A stretch of DNA of 64,000 nt from VYFG01 sp965203365 (GCA_965203365.1 OZ241878.1:1364001-1428000); one strand, 5' to 3'; shown: positions 54,177 through 63,976, numbered from the stretch's first letter. Notes: generated by a model not told the origin, from the letters alone. A program made the numbers and translations.

Positions 54177-54992
54177 TCAACTTGACATCTCATCACCGTC
54201 GCCAGAGACGAAGTAGTCGCTGATGCCCACCGTATTGAAACCACCGTCCACATACGTAATCTCGCCGGTGATGCCCGAGGCCAAAGGAGAACACAGGAAG
54301 GCGGCGACATTGCCGACTTCCTCAATGGTCACTGCCCGACCCAAGGGAGCGATCTTCTCGAAATGTCCCAGCATGTTCTTGAAGTTCTTGATCCCTGAAG
54401 CGGCCAAGGTGCGAATCGGTCCGGCAGAAATGGCATTGACACGAATCCCCTTTCCGCCCAGGGACTGGGCCATGTAGCGCACATTGGCTTCCAGGCTGGC
54501 CTTGGCCAACCCCATCACATTGTAAGCGGGCATGGATCGCATGGAACCGATGTAAGTCAGGGTGATCATGGCCCCGTTTCTGCCCTCCATCATGGCCGCA
54601 GCGGCCCGCCCCATGGCGGAAAAACTGTAGGAACTGATTTCATGGGCCACCTGAAATCCTTCACGGGAAACGGCATCCAGATACAGTCCCTCCAATTCGG
54701 AACCGGGGGCATAGGCGATCGAATGGACAAAGATATCGAGGCCATCCCAATGTTCGCCCAGCCTCCCAAAGAGGTGGTCGATTTCCTCGTCATGGGCCAC
54801 ATCACAGGGCAACACCAAGTCGGACCCCAGTGCCTCGGCGCATTTTTCCACTCTGGCCTTGAGTTTTTCATTGGGATAGCTGAAGGCCAATACGGCTCCT
54901 TCGCGGTGCATGGCCTGCGCGATCCCCCAGGCAATGGAACGGGTGCTGGCAATGCCCGAGATCAGGGCCTGCTTGCCGGATAAAAACCCCAT
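54177..54992 (-). CDS. fabI: Enoyl-[acyl-carrier-protein] reductase (NADH)
   Basis: 271 aa, last step of the fatty acid elongation cycle. Start GFLSGKQALISGIASTRSIA with WGIAQAMHREGA is diagnostic of FabI. The catalytic Tyr-Lys pattern (Y-x6-K) lies in MPAYNVMGLAKASLEANVRY, with SAGPIRTLAASGIKNF after it. The end DGGFNTVGISD follows. Length is normal. A short divergent region separates it from rsmJ. Confidence 0.95.
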   Translation of the reverse strand: MGFLSGKQALISGIASTRSIAWGIAQAMHREGAVLAFSYPNEKLKARVEKCAEALGSDLVLPCDVAHDEEIDHLFGRLGEHWDGLDIFVHSIAYAPGSELEGLYLDAVSREGFQVAHEISSYSFSAMGRAAAAMMEGRNGAMITLTYIGSMRSMPAYNVMGLAKASLEANVRYMAQSLGGKGIRVNAISAGPIRTLAASGIKNFKNMLGHFEKIAPLGRAVTIEEVGNVAAFLCSPLASGITGEITYVDGGFNTVGISDYFVSGDGDEMSS

Positions 54993-55069
54993 GATTTCCC
55001 CCGATTGGATGAATTGGTTGGTCCTAACAGGGTATTATAGCCATGACATGAACAGACTGCGCCCCCCGG

Positions 55070-55837
55070 ATGTCCCTCTCACTGTTCACCGTCCTGATCC
55101 CCCACCCCCGATTCCATGCCCAATGCTCTGACGACGCGATACCATGCCGGGCAGAAAGGTTGGCCGCCGCCCTGAATGCGCCCCTGTCGACATCGGACCG
55201 CCCCCTGTGCGCGAAATTTGTCGTGGCCTACACCGAAACTGGCCAACTGGAACTCAGGTTCGGTCAGGAGCCAGCCGTCCATCCCATCCGTAGTGACCTT
55301 AGGCGCCGTCGACGAACCCGCGGGGCCGACCCGCTCCTGCGGGCCATCGGCTCCGAACGCTGTGACATCATTGATGTGACCGCGGGCTTGGGCGCGGATG
55401 CGACCAGTCTGGCCGTTGCCGGCCACCACGTCACCGCGGTCGAAGAACACCCCCTGCTCTATGCCCTGCTCGAAGATGGATGGAGGCATCTGACGGATGC
55501 CGAACTCGCCTCCCGACTTTGCCTGATCCATGCCGATTCCATTGCCTGGCTTGACAATCGGTCCCAAGCCGTGGATGTGATCTATCTTGATCCCATGTAT
55601 CCACCCCGTCAAGGAAAAGCGGTCTCCAAAAAAGGCATTCGACTGATACAAGATCTCATCCCTTATCGACCGGAACGGGACCGAGCCCTCCTGAAGGTGG
55701 CCAGACGCCGTGCCCGTCGACGGGTCATCGTCAAAAGGCCCCTCCATGCCCACCCGTTACTGCCGGGAAAGTCCGGTGACACCAAAGGCAAACTGGTCAG
55801 ATTTGATATCTATCCCCCAGTCAGGGACAATGCCTAG
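55070..55837 (+). CDS. rsmJ: 16S rRNA (guanine-1516-N2) methyltransferase
   Basis: 255 aa. SAM motif I is IIDVTAGLGADATSLAVAGH, with VTAVEEHPLLYALLEDGW next. The catalytic region DVIYLDPMYPPRQGKAVSKK holds the DPMYP motif typical of RsmJ, and RVIVKRPLHAHPLL is the C-terminal signature. The ATG at 55070 gives the normal family length. Followed by rsmE and orn on the same strand; all three act on RNA. Confidence 0.92.
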   Translation: MSLSLFTVLIPHPRFHAQCSDDAIPCRAERLAAALNAPLSTSDRPLCAKFVVAYTETGQLELRFGQEPAVHPIRSDLRRRRRTRGADPLLRAIGSERCDIIDVTAGLGADATSLAVAGHHVTAVEEHPLLYALLEDGWRHLTDAELASRLCLIHADSIAWLDNRSQAVDVIYLDPMYPPRQGKAVSKKGIRLIQDLIPYRPERDRALLKVARRRARRRVIVKRPLHAHPLLPGKSGDTKGKLVRFDIYPPVRDNA

Positions 55838-55987
55838 GCGACCATTTTCTTCCGTTCTTCGGATCAGGTGGCATGGACATTTTCCATGAGCGGCCAAGGC
55901 ATATTGACCCCGATGCCTGAGGGTCAGGCCGACCCTCTTCTTTCCCAATGCACCATTTTCCTTTTTCGCAACTGTACCGACTGCTAC

Positions 55988-56764
55988 ATGAAGATCCGTA
56001 TTGATTCACCCCTCTTCTTTTGTGAAGCGCTGACAGCGGACAATCCGGTGCTGATGTTGACGGGGGAGGAGGCAACCCATGTCGTCAACGCCAGACGATT
56101 GGGTGAGGGGGACCGAATCTATCTTACCAACGGCTCTGGAGTCCTGGGGGTTGGCACCATCAGTACGATGACTCGGCATCCCATTTCCCTCCGGGTTTCG
56201 TTGACACAATGCCAGACGGTCCCGGCACCCGAAACCGAGTTGACGCTGGCATCCGCCCTCCCCAAAGGCGACCGCACCCGTACGCTCCTTGATATGTCCA
56301 CCCAATTGGACATGCAGGTGTTTCAGCCCTTGGACTGCGCCCGCAGTACGGTGCGTGATCAGCCGAAAAAGCACGAAAGATGGCGACGCATCATCATCAG
56401 CGCCGCCAAGCAATGTCGACAGGTCCATTTTCCACGCATCGAAGGGCCCAGAAGTGTGCGGGAACTGCTATCCACGGGTCCCAGAGAGACCCTTGTGATC
56501 TACGGAGACCCTTCTGGCGATTCGCTTTATCAAGTGACTCAGGGCATACTCCACCCACCCGCGAGATTGATGATCCTGATTGGCCCGGAAGGGGGGTTCG
56601 ACCCGGAGGAAATCCGACTTCTCAAGACCCATGGTGCGGTCGCGGTCAACGGTGGAAGGCTGATCCTGCGTACCGAAACCGCTGCTGTGACTCTGCTCGC
56701 CATCGCCCACAACTGGCTGTCGGGCGGCATGACATCCCCCCAACCTGAAGAGCAAGGCGACTGA
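55988..56764 (+). CDS. rsmE: 16S rRNA (uracil-1498-N3) methyltransferase
   Basis: 258 aa. The N-terminal PUA-like part has GEEATHVVNARRLGEGDRIY. The SPOUT knot is at the C-terminus: LMILIGPEGGFDPEEIRLLK, then LRTETAAVTLLAIAHNW, both family signatures. The frame is open to 55868 but ATG 55988 gives the standard start (KIRIDSPLF). The rsmE stop and the orn start are only six bases apart. Confidence 0.93.
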   Translation: MKIRIDSPLFFCEALTADNPVLMLTGEEATHVVNARRLGEGDRIYLTNGSGVLGVGTISTMTRHPISLRVSLTQCQTVPAPETELTLASALPKGDRTRTLLDMSTQLDMQVFQPLDCARSTVRDQPKKHERWRRIIISAAKQCRQVHFPRIEGPRSVRELLSTGPRETLVIYGDPSGDSLYQVTQGILHPPARLMILIGPEGGFDPEEIRLLKTHGAVAVNGGRLILRTETAAVTLLAIAHNWLSGGMTSPQPEEQGD

Positions 56765-56770
56765 ATTCCC

Positions 56771-57328
56771 ATGCGTGATCACAACCTAGTCTGGATCGAC
56801 CTGGAAATGACCGGACTGTCTCCGGCAACCGATCTGATCATTGAAATTGCCAGTATTGTCACCGACTCTCAACTCAACATCCTTGAGGAAGGGCCAGTCA
56901 TTGCCGTGAAGCAGCCGCTGGTCCGCTTGGCCCAGATGGACGCATGGAATACCCGTACGCACACCGAAAGTGGTTTGGTCAACCGAGTCAAGGACTCCCA
57001 GATTGATACCGCCGAGGCGGAACAGATCACCCTGTCGTTCATCCGTCGCTTCGTCTCCGGCAATCACTCCCCCTTATGTGGAAACTCCATCTGTCAGGAC
57101 CGACAGTTTCTTGTCCGTTACATGCCGAAACTGGAAGCCTATCTACACTACCGGAACCTGGATGTCAGCAGTATCAAGGAGCTGGTCAAGCGCTGGAGGC
57201 CAGAACTGGTCAATGGGTTCAGCAAGCAAAATACGCATCGGGCCATGGAGGATATCCGCGAATCCATTGAAGAACTCAAATATTACCGAAGAACCTTTTT
57301 CCGGGCTCCGGAAATGAGATCAGAGTGA
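56771..57328 (+). CDS. orn: Oligoribonuclease
   Basis: 185 aa 3'-5' exonuclease that clears two- to five-base RNA fragments and degrades pGpG. The DEDDh residues are visible: LVWIDLEMTGLSP (D and E of motif I), GNSICQDRQFLVRYMPKLEA (motif II), and KQNTHRAMEDIRESIEELKY (H and D of motif III). Length matches the family. Confidence 0.97.
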   Translation: MRDHNLVWIDLEMTGLSPATDLIIEIASIVTDSQLNILEEGPVIAVKQPLVRLAQMDAWNTRTHTESGLVNRVKDSQIDTAEAEQITLSFIRRFVSGNHSPLCGNSICQDRQFLVRYMPKLEAYLHYRNLDVSSIKELVKRWRPELVNGFSKQNTHRAMEDIRESIEELKYYRRTFFRAPEMRSE

Positions 57329-57410
57329 ATGGACAACGAACAAATGTCATCCAGTTGGAATCGAGACTTGCTCGCTGCGGCTGGCCTTTAGGAATCTCGC
57401 CAAAATAAAC

Positions 57411-57436
57411 CCCCGGGCTACTCTGAAGTGCAACCC
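57411..57436 (+). repeat. Left end of an IS30-like relic
   Basis: CTCTGAAGTGCAACCCTC with CCCCGGGC before it. It shares its core and the following leader (GGCGGGCCAGATGATGG about 60 bases on) with the element at the right window edge read on the other strand, where the same leader precedes an IS30 transposase start. Confidence 0.6.
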
Positions 57437-57529
57437 TCGGACCCGTCTCCTGATCGCTTGAGTTAAGCGGATGGCGGCGGGCCAGATGATGGCAGACCAT
57501 TTCAGTTCAGCAATCAACGGAGAATTGTC

Positions 57530-57780
57530 ATGCCAACTGGCTACCACCCCCTGACCTACCCGGAAAGATCACAGATTTCCGCTCTCAAGTCCACCGGCCG
57601 GTCGCCAAGCAGTTCGGACATCACGTCGGCACGATTTCCCGGGAGATGCCCCGCGCATCGGGTTCGCAGTCCGGCCGCGATGGGACCTTCAGACCGGACA
57701 TCGCCGAGGCCGACATCCGGCCGGCCGTCAAGTCCAGACCACGGCTGGCAATGGTGTCCTTGATTCGGTCGAAACTGTCA
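57530..57780 (+). pseudogene. IS30-family transposase N-terminus, frameshifted
   Basis: ATG 57530 opens TGYHPLTYPERSQISALKST, typical IS30. After about 24 codons the helix-turn-helix continues in another frame as VAKQFGHHVGTISREMPRAS and then FRPDIAEADIRPAVKSRPRL. The rest of the transposase is missing. An element end lies 94-120 bases upstream. The remaining DNA to 58190 has no recognised gene. Confidence 0.8.
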
Positions 57781-58006
57781 CGCACTCACCGCAGGAGGCC
57801 CGGTGCGCTGATGGTCTGGCGAAACAGGGCTTGGGACAGGGTTGGTCATCCGATCGGGAGAAAATGGCCATATCGGACCACTTTTCGATGGAAAGTCTGC
57901 GAAAAGATTTTTTTAGAATCCCCTGAACCCCCGGATTAACTGGCTTCTTGGATTTGGCGGGAATGGCTGACTGCGGACCAGTCGGCTTGACCGATACGGT
58001 ACACTT

Positions 58007-58035
58007 CCCCACTTCCAGTCTGAAGTGCAACACTC
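58007..58035 (+). repeat. Solitary IS30-like element end
   Basis: CCCCACTTCCAG at the left and TGAAGTGCAACACTC at the right, nearly the same 29 bases as at 17263-17291, and with the core of the ends at 57411 and 63977. Same orientation as the end at 57411, so the two do not flank one element as inverted repeats. Confidence 0.55.
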
Positions 58036-58191
58036 GTCCCGCTCCCGGAATGAGGGCGTCGCCCGAAGTGATGGAGCGCGGCAGCAACCACAACGAATCG
58101 CATCACCCCTCGGTATGACGCTCCCTTCACCCCGCCCAGCCAATCAATCATGGGGATACGGGGATGCAGCCTGTATAGGATATGACGGATA

Positions 58192-60510
58192 TCAAGCGTC
58201 TTTTCCCGCCTTGGTTGTAGCAGGCCGAAACAGCCAAGCCCCCAAGGCCGGAAGCAACACCAGCACCCCCACCATGTTGACGAGGAACATGAACATCAGT
58301 ACCGTGCCCATATCGGCCTGAAACTGCAGCGAGGAAAAGATCCAGGTGCCGACCCCGGCGGCCAGCGTGAGACCCGTCAGCATGACTCCGGTCCCGGTGG
58401 TTGCCAAGGTACGCTCATAGGCCCGGGCAAAGCTCATGCCATCCTGAAGATATCCACGAATCCGGCTGAACATGTAGATCCCGTAATCGACACCGATCCC
58501 CACCCCGAGCGCCACCACGGGCAAGGTGGAAATCTTCAACCCGATCTCCAGTAGTGCCATGAGGGCATAGGCGAGCACGGAGACGGCGGCCAGCGGCAGA
58601 ACAATGCACAATATCGCACGCCATGACCGAAAAGCCAGCAGACACAGCATGATCACGGCGGTGTAGACATAGCCGACGATGGAAAATTGTGACGCAGCCA
58701 CCTCTTCGTTGGTCGCCGCCATCACACCCAGGTTACCAGCGGCCAGTCGAAAAAAGATCGGACCATCTCCCTGTTCGGCATTGAAGTCGGTGATCGCATC
58801 CACCACCTGCTGTATGGTTTTTGCCTGATGGTCGAGCGTGTAGATATAAACCGGCATGATGCTGCAATCCGTATTGAGCAAACCGCTGCTGGTGGGAACG
58901 GGACCCACCGATTGCACCAGACTGTAGCGGTTGCGCGGCAGAGTCTTCCACTTCAGATTGCCTTCATTCCAGGCAGCATTCAGATGTTTGGCGACCCCGG
59001 CCAGACTGGTGACGGATTGGACCCCCTCGATATGTTGCATAGCCCAATGGAAGTCGTCCAACCGATGCATCGTTTCGTAATCGATGCACCCTTCCGGTTG
59101 CGTTTCCCCGATGACAGTGAGTACATCGACCCCGATGTTGAACCGCTCCCCGATGATCAAGGCATCCGTGTTGTAGACCGAGTCCGGCCTGAGCTCGGGC
59201 ACCCCTTGATGAGCATCCCCTATCCTGACACCGGTCGCCAACCCCGTCCCGACAAACGTCACGGCAATCCAGACACCGATAATGACGGCTGCAGGTTTCC
59301 GTTCCGCGGCCCGGGCCATCACCGAGCGGACCGCGCGAGGCAACTCCACAGGGAGACAACGCCCACCGATGTCTTGTCCATAGGACAGTAGAACCGGTAA
59401 AACCAGAAGGTTGGTCAGAATGATGGCGGCCACGCCAAGACCCGCTGCAATGGCGATCTCTTGAATGACTGGCACGTCAATCAGGCAGATGGTCACGAAA
59501 CCCGCTGCATCCGAGGCCAAGGCCGCAAATCCAGGCAGGATCAGACGACGAAAACATTTCCGCGCGGCCTCTGCCGTCGGCACCCCTGCAATGGTCTCAT
59601 GATGCACGGCACTGACCACCTGAATACCGTGGCTAACGCCAATGGCAAAGATCAAAAATGGCACCAGAATGGACATCGGATCGATTCCGAACCCAAGCAG
59701 ATGGAGCAGCCCCAGTTGCCAGATGACCGCCAGCAGGGAACACCCCAGCAAGGCCATCACGGATCGCAGTTCCTGCACATAGATATATACGAGCAAGGCC
59801 GTGATCAGGAAGGCGATCCCAAAAAACAGGGCCACCTGACTGGCCCCGGCGGCAATGTCTCCGAGCATCTTGGCAAATCCGATGATGTGCACCCCCATTT
59901 CCACCTCGGCCACCGCCAGGGTTTGCTCGCGGATGATGTCCAGTTGACGAGCTACCTCGAAATAGTCGAGCCGAGCTCCCGTGTCCGGATGAAATTCCTG
60001 CAATCGCGCACTGACAATGGCCCCGCTGAAGTCATTGGCGATGAGACGACCCACCAGTCCCGCCTTGATGATGTTCTCGCGTACCCGGGCAAAGCCAGTT
60101 GGATTCGGTTTGAAATCGGGTGGTAGGACATTGCCGCCGATGACGCCATCTTCAACCACCTCAAGGAATCGCACATTGGGGGTCAGCAATGAGAAGACCT
60201 GTGTGCGGTCCACGCCGGGAAGAAAAAACATGGCGTCGGTGGCCTGACGAAGGGCGGCGAAAAAGCCGGGCGTGAAAATGTCGCCTTCCGGCACAGTGAG
60301 TGCCAACACGATCCGGTCCGCCCCACCGAACTCCTCCCGATGCTCCAAAAAGGTTTTCATATAGGGATGTTCAAGCGGTGTCAGCTTTGTAAAGCCTGCA
60401 TCGACCTGCAGGTGCAGGGCTGACCAACCCATCAAGAGAGACGCAGTGACGAACAGGGCCAGCACGAGACGTCTGCGTGCAAACAGTACCCTTTCCAATC
60501 CTCTCGTCAC
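58192..60510 (-). CDS. RND-superfamily (MMPL-type) exporter
   Basis: 772 aa with the standard RND layout: TM1 near the N-terminus (LVLALFVTASLLMGWSALHL), a first periplasmic loop, five membrane segments from about 225 to 380 including MSILVPFLIFAIGVSHGIQV, TM7 near 410, a second loop, and five more segments to the end (GLTLAAGVGTWIFSSLQFQA). No membrane fusion or outer-membrane partner is adjacent. The YCF48-like gene upstream on the same strand is a common companion of this RND subgroup, which is thought to export lipids or hydrophobic compounds. The substrate is unknown. Confidence 0.85.
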   Translation of the reverse strand: MTRGLERVLFARRRLVLALFVTASLLMGWSALHLQVDAGFTKLTPLEHPYMKTFLEHREEFGGADRIVLALTVPEGDIFTPGFFAALRQATDAMFFLPGVDRTQVFSLLTPNVRFLEVVEDGVIGGNVLPPDFKPNPTGFARVRENIIKAGLVGRLIANDFSGAIVSARLQEFHPDTGARLDYFEVARQLDIIREQTLAVAEVEMGVHIIGFAKMLGDIAAGASQVALFFGIAFLITALLVYIYVQELRSVMALLGCSLLAVIWQLGLLHLLGFGIDPMSILVPFLIFAIGVSHGIQVVSAVHHETIAGVPTAEAARKCFRRLILPGFAALASDAAGFVTICLIDVPVIQEIAIAAGLGVAAIILTNLLVLPVLLSYGQDIGGRCLPVELPRAVRSVMARAAERKPAAVIIGVWIAVTFVGTGLATGVRIGDAHQGVPELRPDSVYNTDALIIGERFNIGVDVLTVIGETQPEGCIDYETMHRLDDFHWAMQHIEGVQSVTSLAGVAKHLNAAWNEGNLKWKTLPRNRYSLVQSVGPVPTSSGLLNTDCSIMPVYIYTLDHQAKTIQQVVDAITDFNAEQGDGPIFFRLAAGNLGVMAATNEEVAASQFSIVGYVYTAVIMLCLLAFRSWRAILCIVLPLAAVSVLAYALMALLEIGLKISTLPVVALGVGIGVDYGIYMFSRIRGYLQDGMSFARAYERTLATTGTGVMLTGLTLAAGVGTWIFSSLQFQADMGTVLMFMFLVNMVGVLVLLPALGAWLFRPATTKAGKDA

Positions 60511-60630
60511 ACCGTCACCCTGTCAGACATGCCGAATGGCCCGATATTTCCGCCGCAGAGTGGGCAGGCTGTCCATCCTGCCGACATAGGGAAAGTCATC
60601 TCTGCCGGGATCCAATGCGATGTCGATCAT

Positions 60631-61557
60631 CTACTGGGTCCGGGCTATCCGCCTGGTCCCAAACTCGCCGATCAGCAGCAAGTCTCCATCTTCAAGGACC
60701 AACGCACCGGTGATTCCCAAGCGATCCGGTTGCCTTGTCAGAGAGAATTGGCGACCGTCTTTGACGCCTTCCAGAAGCACCCCCTCAAGGCCCGTGACGA
60801 GCACTTCCCCGGACGGCAACCGCTGCAAACTAGTCAAACCGGCGGTGGTTTGAGTCAGTACCTCTTCCCATGTCACGCCCCCATCGGCGGAACGGAACAG
60901 ATGTCCACGCAATCCTGCGACCAGGACCGTATCGGGCGTGAGTGCAACCGCCCCGAACCACGACCCGTGGTAAGGCGTCGACAATCGCTGCCAACTCAGT
61001 CCACCGTCTTCGGACCGATAGGTGATTCCCGCCTCAGCCCCGATATAAAGGCGGTTATCCGTCGCCGGTGCCAGTACATTCAGGTGATAATCGTCCTCAC
61101 TCACCGACCGAGGCTCCCACACATCGCCCCCATCGGTCGTCACCAGCAAGAAGCCGTAGGCACCCACCGCAAAACCATAGTGGGCATCCATGAACCAGAC
61201 ATCCAGCAGCGGGCGTTCCTCCTCCGGTGCATAATGAACGCGTTCCCACGTCTCCCCACCCGTGGATGTGCGCAGAATCACAGCATCATGGCCCACCGCC
61301 CAACCCACGTGGTGATCATGCATATGGATCGCTGTCAACAAGGCATCGGTGGGCGTATCCGCCTGCCTCCAACTGTCCGCCTCATCATCGGACAGCAGGA
61401 TGTGACCACGTTCACCCACCACAATCAATCGATCCCCGGCCCGCGCCCCATCCAGCAACAGCAGGGGGTCGACTGGCTGGCTGGCATCCGTCGCACTTAG
61501 CGCAGTGGTCAGCCATATCCCGACCGCCCACCATCGAAGGGGACGGATGATCACCAT
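60631..61557 (-). CDS. Exported YCF48/BNR-repeat beta-propeller protein
   Basis: About 308 aa. Start MVIIRPLRWWAVGIWLTTAL looks like a signal peptide ending near SATDA. The rest is a series of propeller blades with WxxxxxPxxxxLxxIxxxxxxxGWAVG-type repeats (TDALLTAIHMHDHHVGWAVG, LLDVWFMDAHYGFAVGAYGF, DGGDVWEP, DGGLSWQRL, DGGVTWEEV). Related to the photosystem II assembly factor YCF48 but common in bacteria without photosynthesis next to RND exporters. It precedes the exporter by 120 bases on the same strand. Probably a periplasmic or outer-surface partner. Confidence 0.8.
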   Translation of the reverse strand: MVIIRPLRWWAVGIWLTTALSATDASQPVDPLLLLDGARAGDRLIVVGERGHILLSDDEADSWRQADTPTDALLTAIHMHDHHVGWAVGHDAVILRTSTGGETWERVHYAPEEERPLLDVWFMDAHYGFAVGAYGFLLVTTDGGDVWEPRSVSEDDYHLNVLAPATDNRLYIGAEAGITYRSEDGGLSWQRLSTPYHGSWFGAVALTPDTVLVAGLRGHLFRSADGGVTWEEVLTQTTAGLTSLQRLPSGEVLVTGLEGVLLEGVKDGRQFSLTRQPDRLGITGALVLEDGDLLLIGEFGTRRIARTQ

Positions 61558-62115
61558 CAAAATCGCCAGTAGCCGGGTGACTTGGGAAGACGAAACCCCA
61601 AAGTCATCCCACCCCATGTCCGATAACCACCGACCGACCCATACATCGGATGCACCAGAGACGATTCTCGAATCCGGGCCACTTCGGGTCTGATGATCAT
61701 CAGATATCCAGACACTCTTCAAGTCCGCATTTTTCCAATGGGCTCACATCGGGATGTCCCATTGCCCCTAGGCTGAGGTGACCCCGGCATCACGACTCAT
61801 ATTACGCAAACCTTTCATCCCGAACTCGCAAGGCAAGGGAACCATTTTCCGGCCAATTCGGTTCGTATCCGAATCGATGGGAATTATCTAGCAAAATCCG
61901 CAAAGCCTGGCATCACCGGAGGGGGAGGAAATTTCCATACTTCACTTTGTTCATCTGCGTCACCGTAGGTTCTCGGTTTCCCAGCTTGTTTCGCTGGCTG
62001 GATTCTTCAGTAAAGTCTGCATAATGTCCTCCAGTTCATCCATGGGATCCCGGGTCACGCTCGGCCTTGGCGATTTCATCAAGGTTGATTTCGTCCTTGT
62101 GGTTGCTCATTTATA
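61558..62115. other. Intergenic region with no recognised gene
   Basis: About 560 bases between the small-protein operon end and the YCF48-like start. Promoters for the exporter operon should lie at the left end. Nothing else recognised. Confidence 0.4.
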
Positions 62116-62319
62116 CTATCTTGAATATCCCCCATACAATCTCATACAAATCAAAGCGGGAGAGTTGCGTCCTGATTCTTCCAATTCTCTGACACACGTG
62201 GGATAGGGAGAATAGTAGGAATATATCCAACTTGCGAACATAAGACCAAGTCCGATGAAAATGCCCGCCAAGGCAATTGCCTTGGCAAGTTCATTTTTCA
62301 AACCCCATTCCAAAATCAT
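62116..62319 (-). CDS. Small membrane protein, third gene of a small-protein operon
   Basis: 67 aa. One membrane segment (LAKAIALAGIFIGLGLMFAS WIYSYYS), followed by a Cys-containing tail (PTCVRELEESGRNSPALICM). The ATG overlaps the stop of the upstream gene (ATGA). Family not recognised. Confidence 0.6.
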   Translation of the reverse strand: MILEWGLKNELAKAIALAGIFIGLGLMFASWIYSYYSPYPTCVRELEESGRNSPALICMRLYGGYSR

Positions 62320-62585
62320 ACCTTGGTGAGCAGTCCGGTAGTTAAAATCGCCAATGCGCCAATAGCTGCCGCCAGTATAGGGACGAGGCAAAAAAGAGCG
62401 ATCCTGAACCAGTCTCCACGCAACTTCTCCAGTTCCTTATTATCCGCCTTATTCTCTTTAAGATTGGCAATGCTGTTTTCGATGACCCTGATGCTGCCTT
62501 GAATATCAGAAACATCCCGGTCGCCAAATACCGATTGGGAGGGTATCGTGTTTGCTCCCTGTTCGGAGGAATCTGCCATCGTCAA
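62316..62585 (-). CDS. Small membrane protein with coiled coil, second gene
   Basis: 89 aa. A predicted coiled coil (VIENSIANLKENKADNKELE) is followed by one or two hydrophobic helices (WFRIALFCLVPILAAAIGAL, then AILTTGLL). The ATG overlaps the stop of the upstream gene by four bases (ATGA), and its own stop overlaps the next start in the same way. The third Met is an alternative start. Family not recognised. Confidence 0.6.
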   Translation of the reverse strand: MTMADSSEQGANTIPSQSVFGDRDVSDIQGSIRVIENSIANLKENKADNKELEKLRGDWFRIALFCLVPILAAAIGALAILTTGLLTKV

Positions 62586-62872
62586 ATGTCTTTCCCGGCC
62601 TCATCAAGCCACTCCCAAAGAGACGGCCTGGAGAATCCAGTATATGAACCGTTCAACTTGAACACTACTCCAGAAATATCTCCGGGGGTTCCTTCCGCAT
62701 CACGAAATATCCCGGAATCTTTGGCCACGTCTCGTGTCAGTCCTTCGTGGGCGACAACAAAGGTGTTCCCATCAATTCGATAAGCATCCCGACCATCGAA
62801 GTTTTCTCCAATGATGGCTGCTCCCCTTTCTTGTTCACCTGTCAAGACAACAGCGAACAATCGTTTTGACAT
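62582..62872 (-). CDS. Small soluble protein, first gene of a small-protein operon
   Basis: 96 aa, no membrane segment. It reads SKRLFAVVLTGEQERGAAII, then YRIDGNTFVVAHEGLTRDVA and GVVFKLNGSYTGFSRPSLWE. A protein with this general pattern appears conserved in other bacteria as I recall, but I have no function for it. Ends in an ATGA overlap with the membrane protein gene. The three genes form a very compact operon next to an insertion-sequence relic, a layout seen in small defence or toxin units. Confidence 0.6.
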   Translation of the reverse strand: MSKRLFAVVLTGEQERGAAIIGENFDGRDAYRIDGNTFVVAHEGLTRDVAKDSGIFRDAEGTPGDISGVVFKLNGSYTGFSRPSLWEWLDEAGKDI

Positions 62873-62943
62873 CGCTAGCCTCCTATAGTAATCCGATTCC
62901 GCTCACCGAGTGCGGGCGGGGTAATATATGGAACTTGTCCCAC

Positions 62944-63770
62944 TCATGAAACAAGATCAAGATTACGTAGTCCGCTTACCCCTGTCCGCCTGACGCAAGC
63001 CTCCATCCAACCCATTGTGCCGGTCTGACAATCGCCAATATTCAGACGTATTGCAGCTTCGTTCACAGGCCGGTGAAGGTGCTTCGAGCTTACGTGGTGC
63101 CAAGTGCCATGAATCGAACGCTTGATGGGTGCCCATACTGACTCAATAGAGTTGATGTGAACGTCACCGATAACGTACTCCTTCGCACCATGGCAAACAG
63201 AATCAGGGTTGTCAGGAATCTGTCCGTAAATACGTAACTCATCCGTGTAAACTGTCGCGCCCTCATCAGTGCCGGACGTAACAAACTCGGCTGCGGTTTC
63301 CATGGCTGCATTCTTGACCAGCTTAACTACTACTGCACCGCCTCGCTCCTTGGCTCCTATCACCAGAACCTTGCTGGTTGAACTCCGGCCCATTCTGGCC
63401 TCCCGCATAGTCTCCCGATTGGTCTTTGGCATATTCTTCCACTTGCCACCGATAAAATTCTCATCGGCCCCTACAGTGCCATTAAGCCTTGGGTCACCGA
63501 TTGAACGGGCTTCCCGAACACCATGGAGCATGTACCACGCCGTCCTACGCTGAACGCCAAGTCCATTGGAAAGCTGCATGACCGATACACCCTTGCGAAC
63601 TGTCATCACTCGATACAAAGCGACAATCCAATTTTGCAACGGAGTCTTGGTGACATGCATGACGGTTCCAGTGGTGACGGTGAAATGCTTCCGGCAAGCC
63701 CCACACCAGATAAGTGCCGGGCTTGCCTTTTAGGGTGGAAATCCTATCATACCCCCCACAGCGCGGGCAA
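62944..63770 (-). pseudogene. IS1595-family transposase with a frameshifted N-terminus
   Basis: The catalytic part from ATG 63660 down is a normal IS1595 (ISXO2-like) DDE domain: LNGTVGADENFIGGKWKNMP, GTDEGATVYTDELRIYG, and VHINSIESVWAPIKRSIHGT. Upstream, the N-terminal zinc ribbon is split over two frames: CPRCGGYDRISTLKGKPGTY in one and WCGACRKHFTVTTGTVMHVT in the other. So the complete protein cannot be made without a shift. The DDE residues appear intact. The left end is fused to an IS30 relic. Confidence 0.8.
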
Positions 63771-63885
63771 ATAGTAATCCCGCCCGAGCGGACGGACGAT
63801 CTCCCGTTTCGACAGGCCCCTTATACAACAGGGCATGAATCTGGCATCTTTCGCCATCGGTCCGGGGGTGGTAGCCGGCAGACAT
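63765..63885 (-). pseudogene. IS30-family transposase start, broken by IS1595
   Basis: ATG 63885 opens SAGYHPRTDGERCQIHALLY (IS30 start), then one frame over it continues IRGLSKREIVRPLGRDYYLP, the helix-turn-helix of IS30 transposases. It then runs into the IS1595 zinc-ribbon coding. The leader (GGCGGGCCAGATGATGG) between this start and the element end at 63977 matches the one at 57411. Confidence 0.75.
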
Positions 63886-63976
63886 GAGCATTCTCTGTTT
63901 TTGGTTAACAGGGATTGTTAACCATCATCTGGCCCGCCGCAATCCGCTCCACCTCAAGACCAGCCGACTCAATCAG

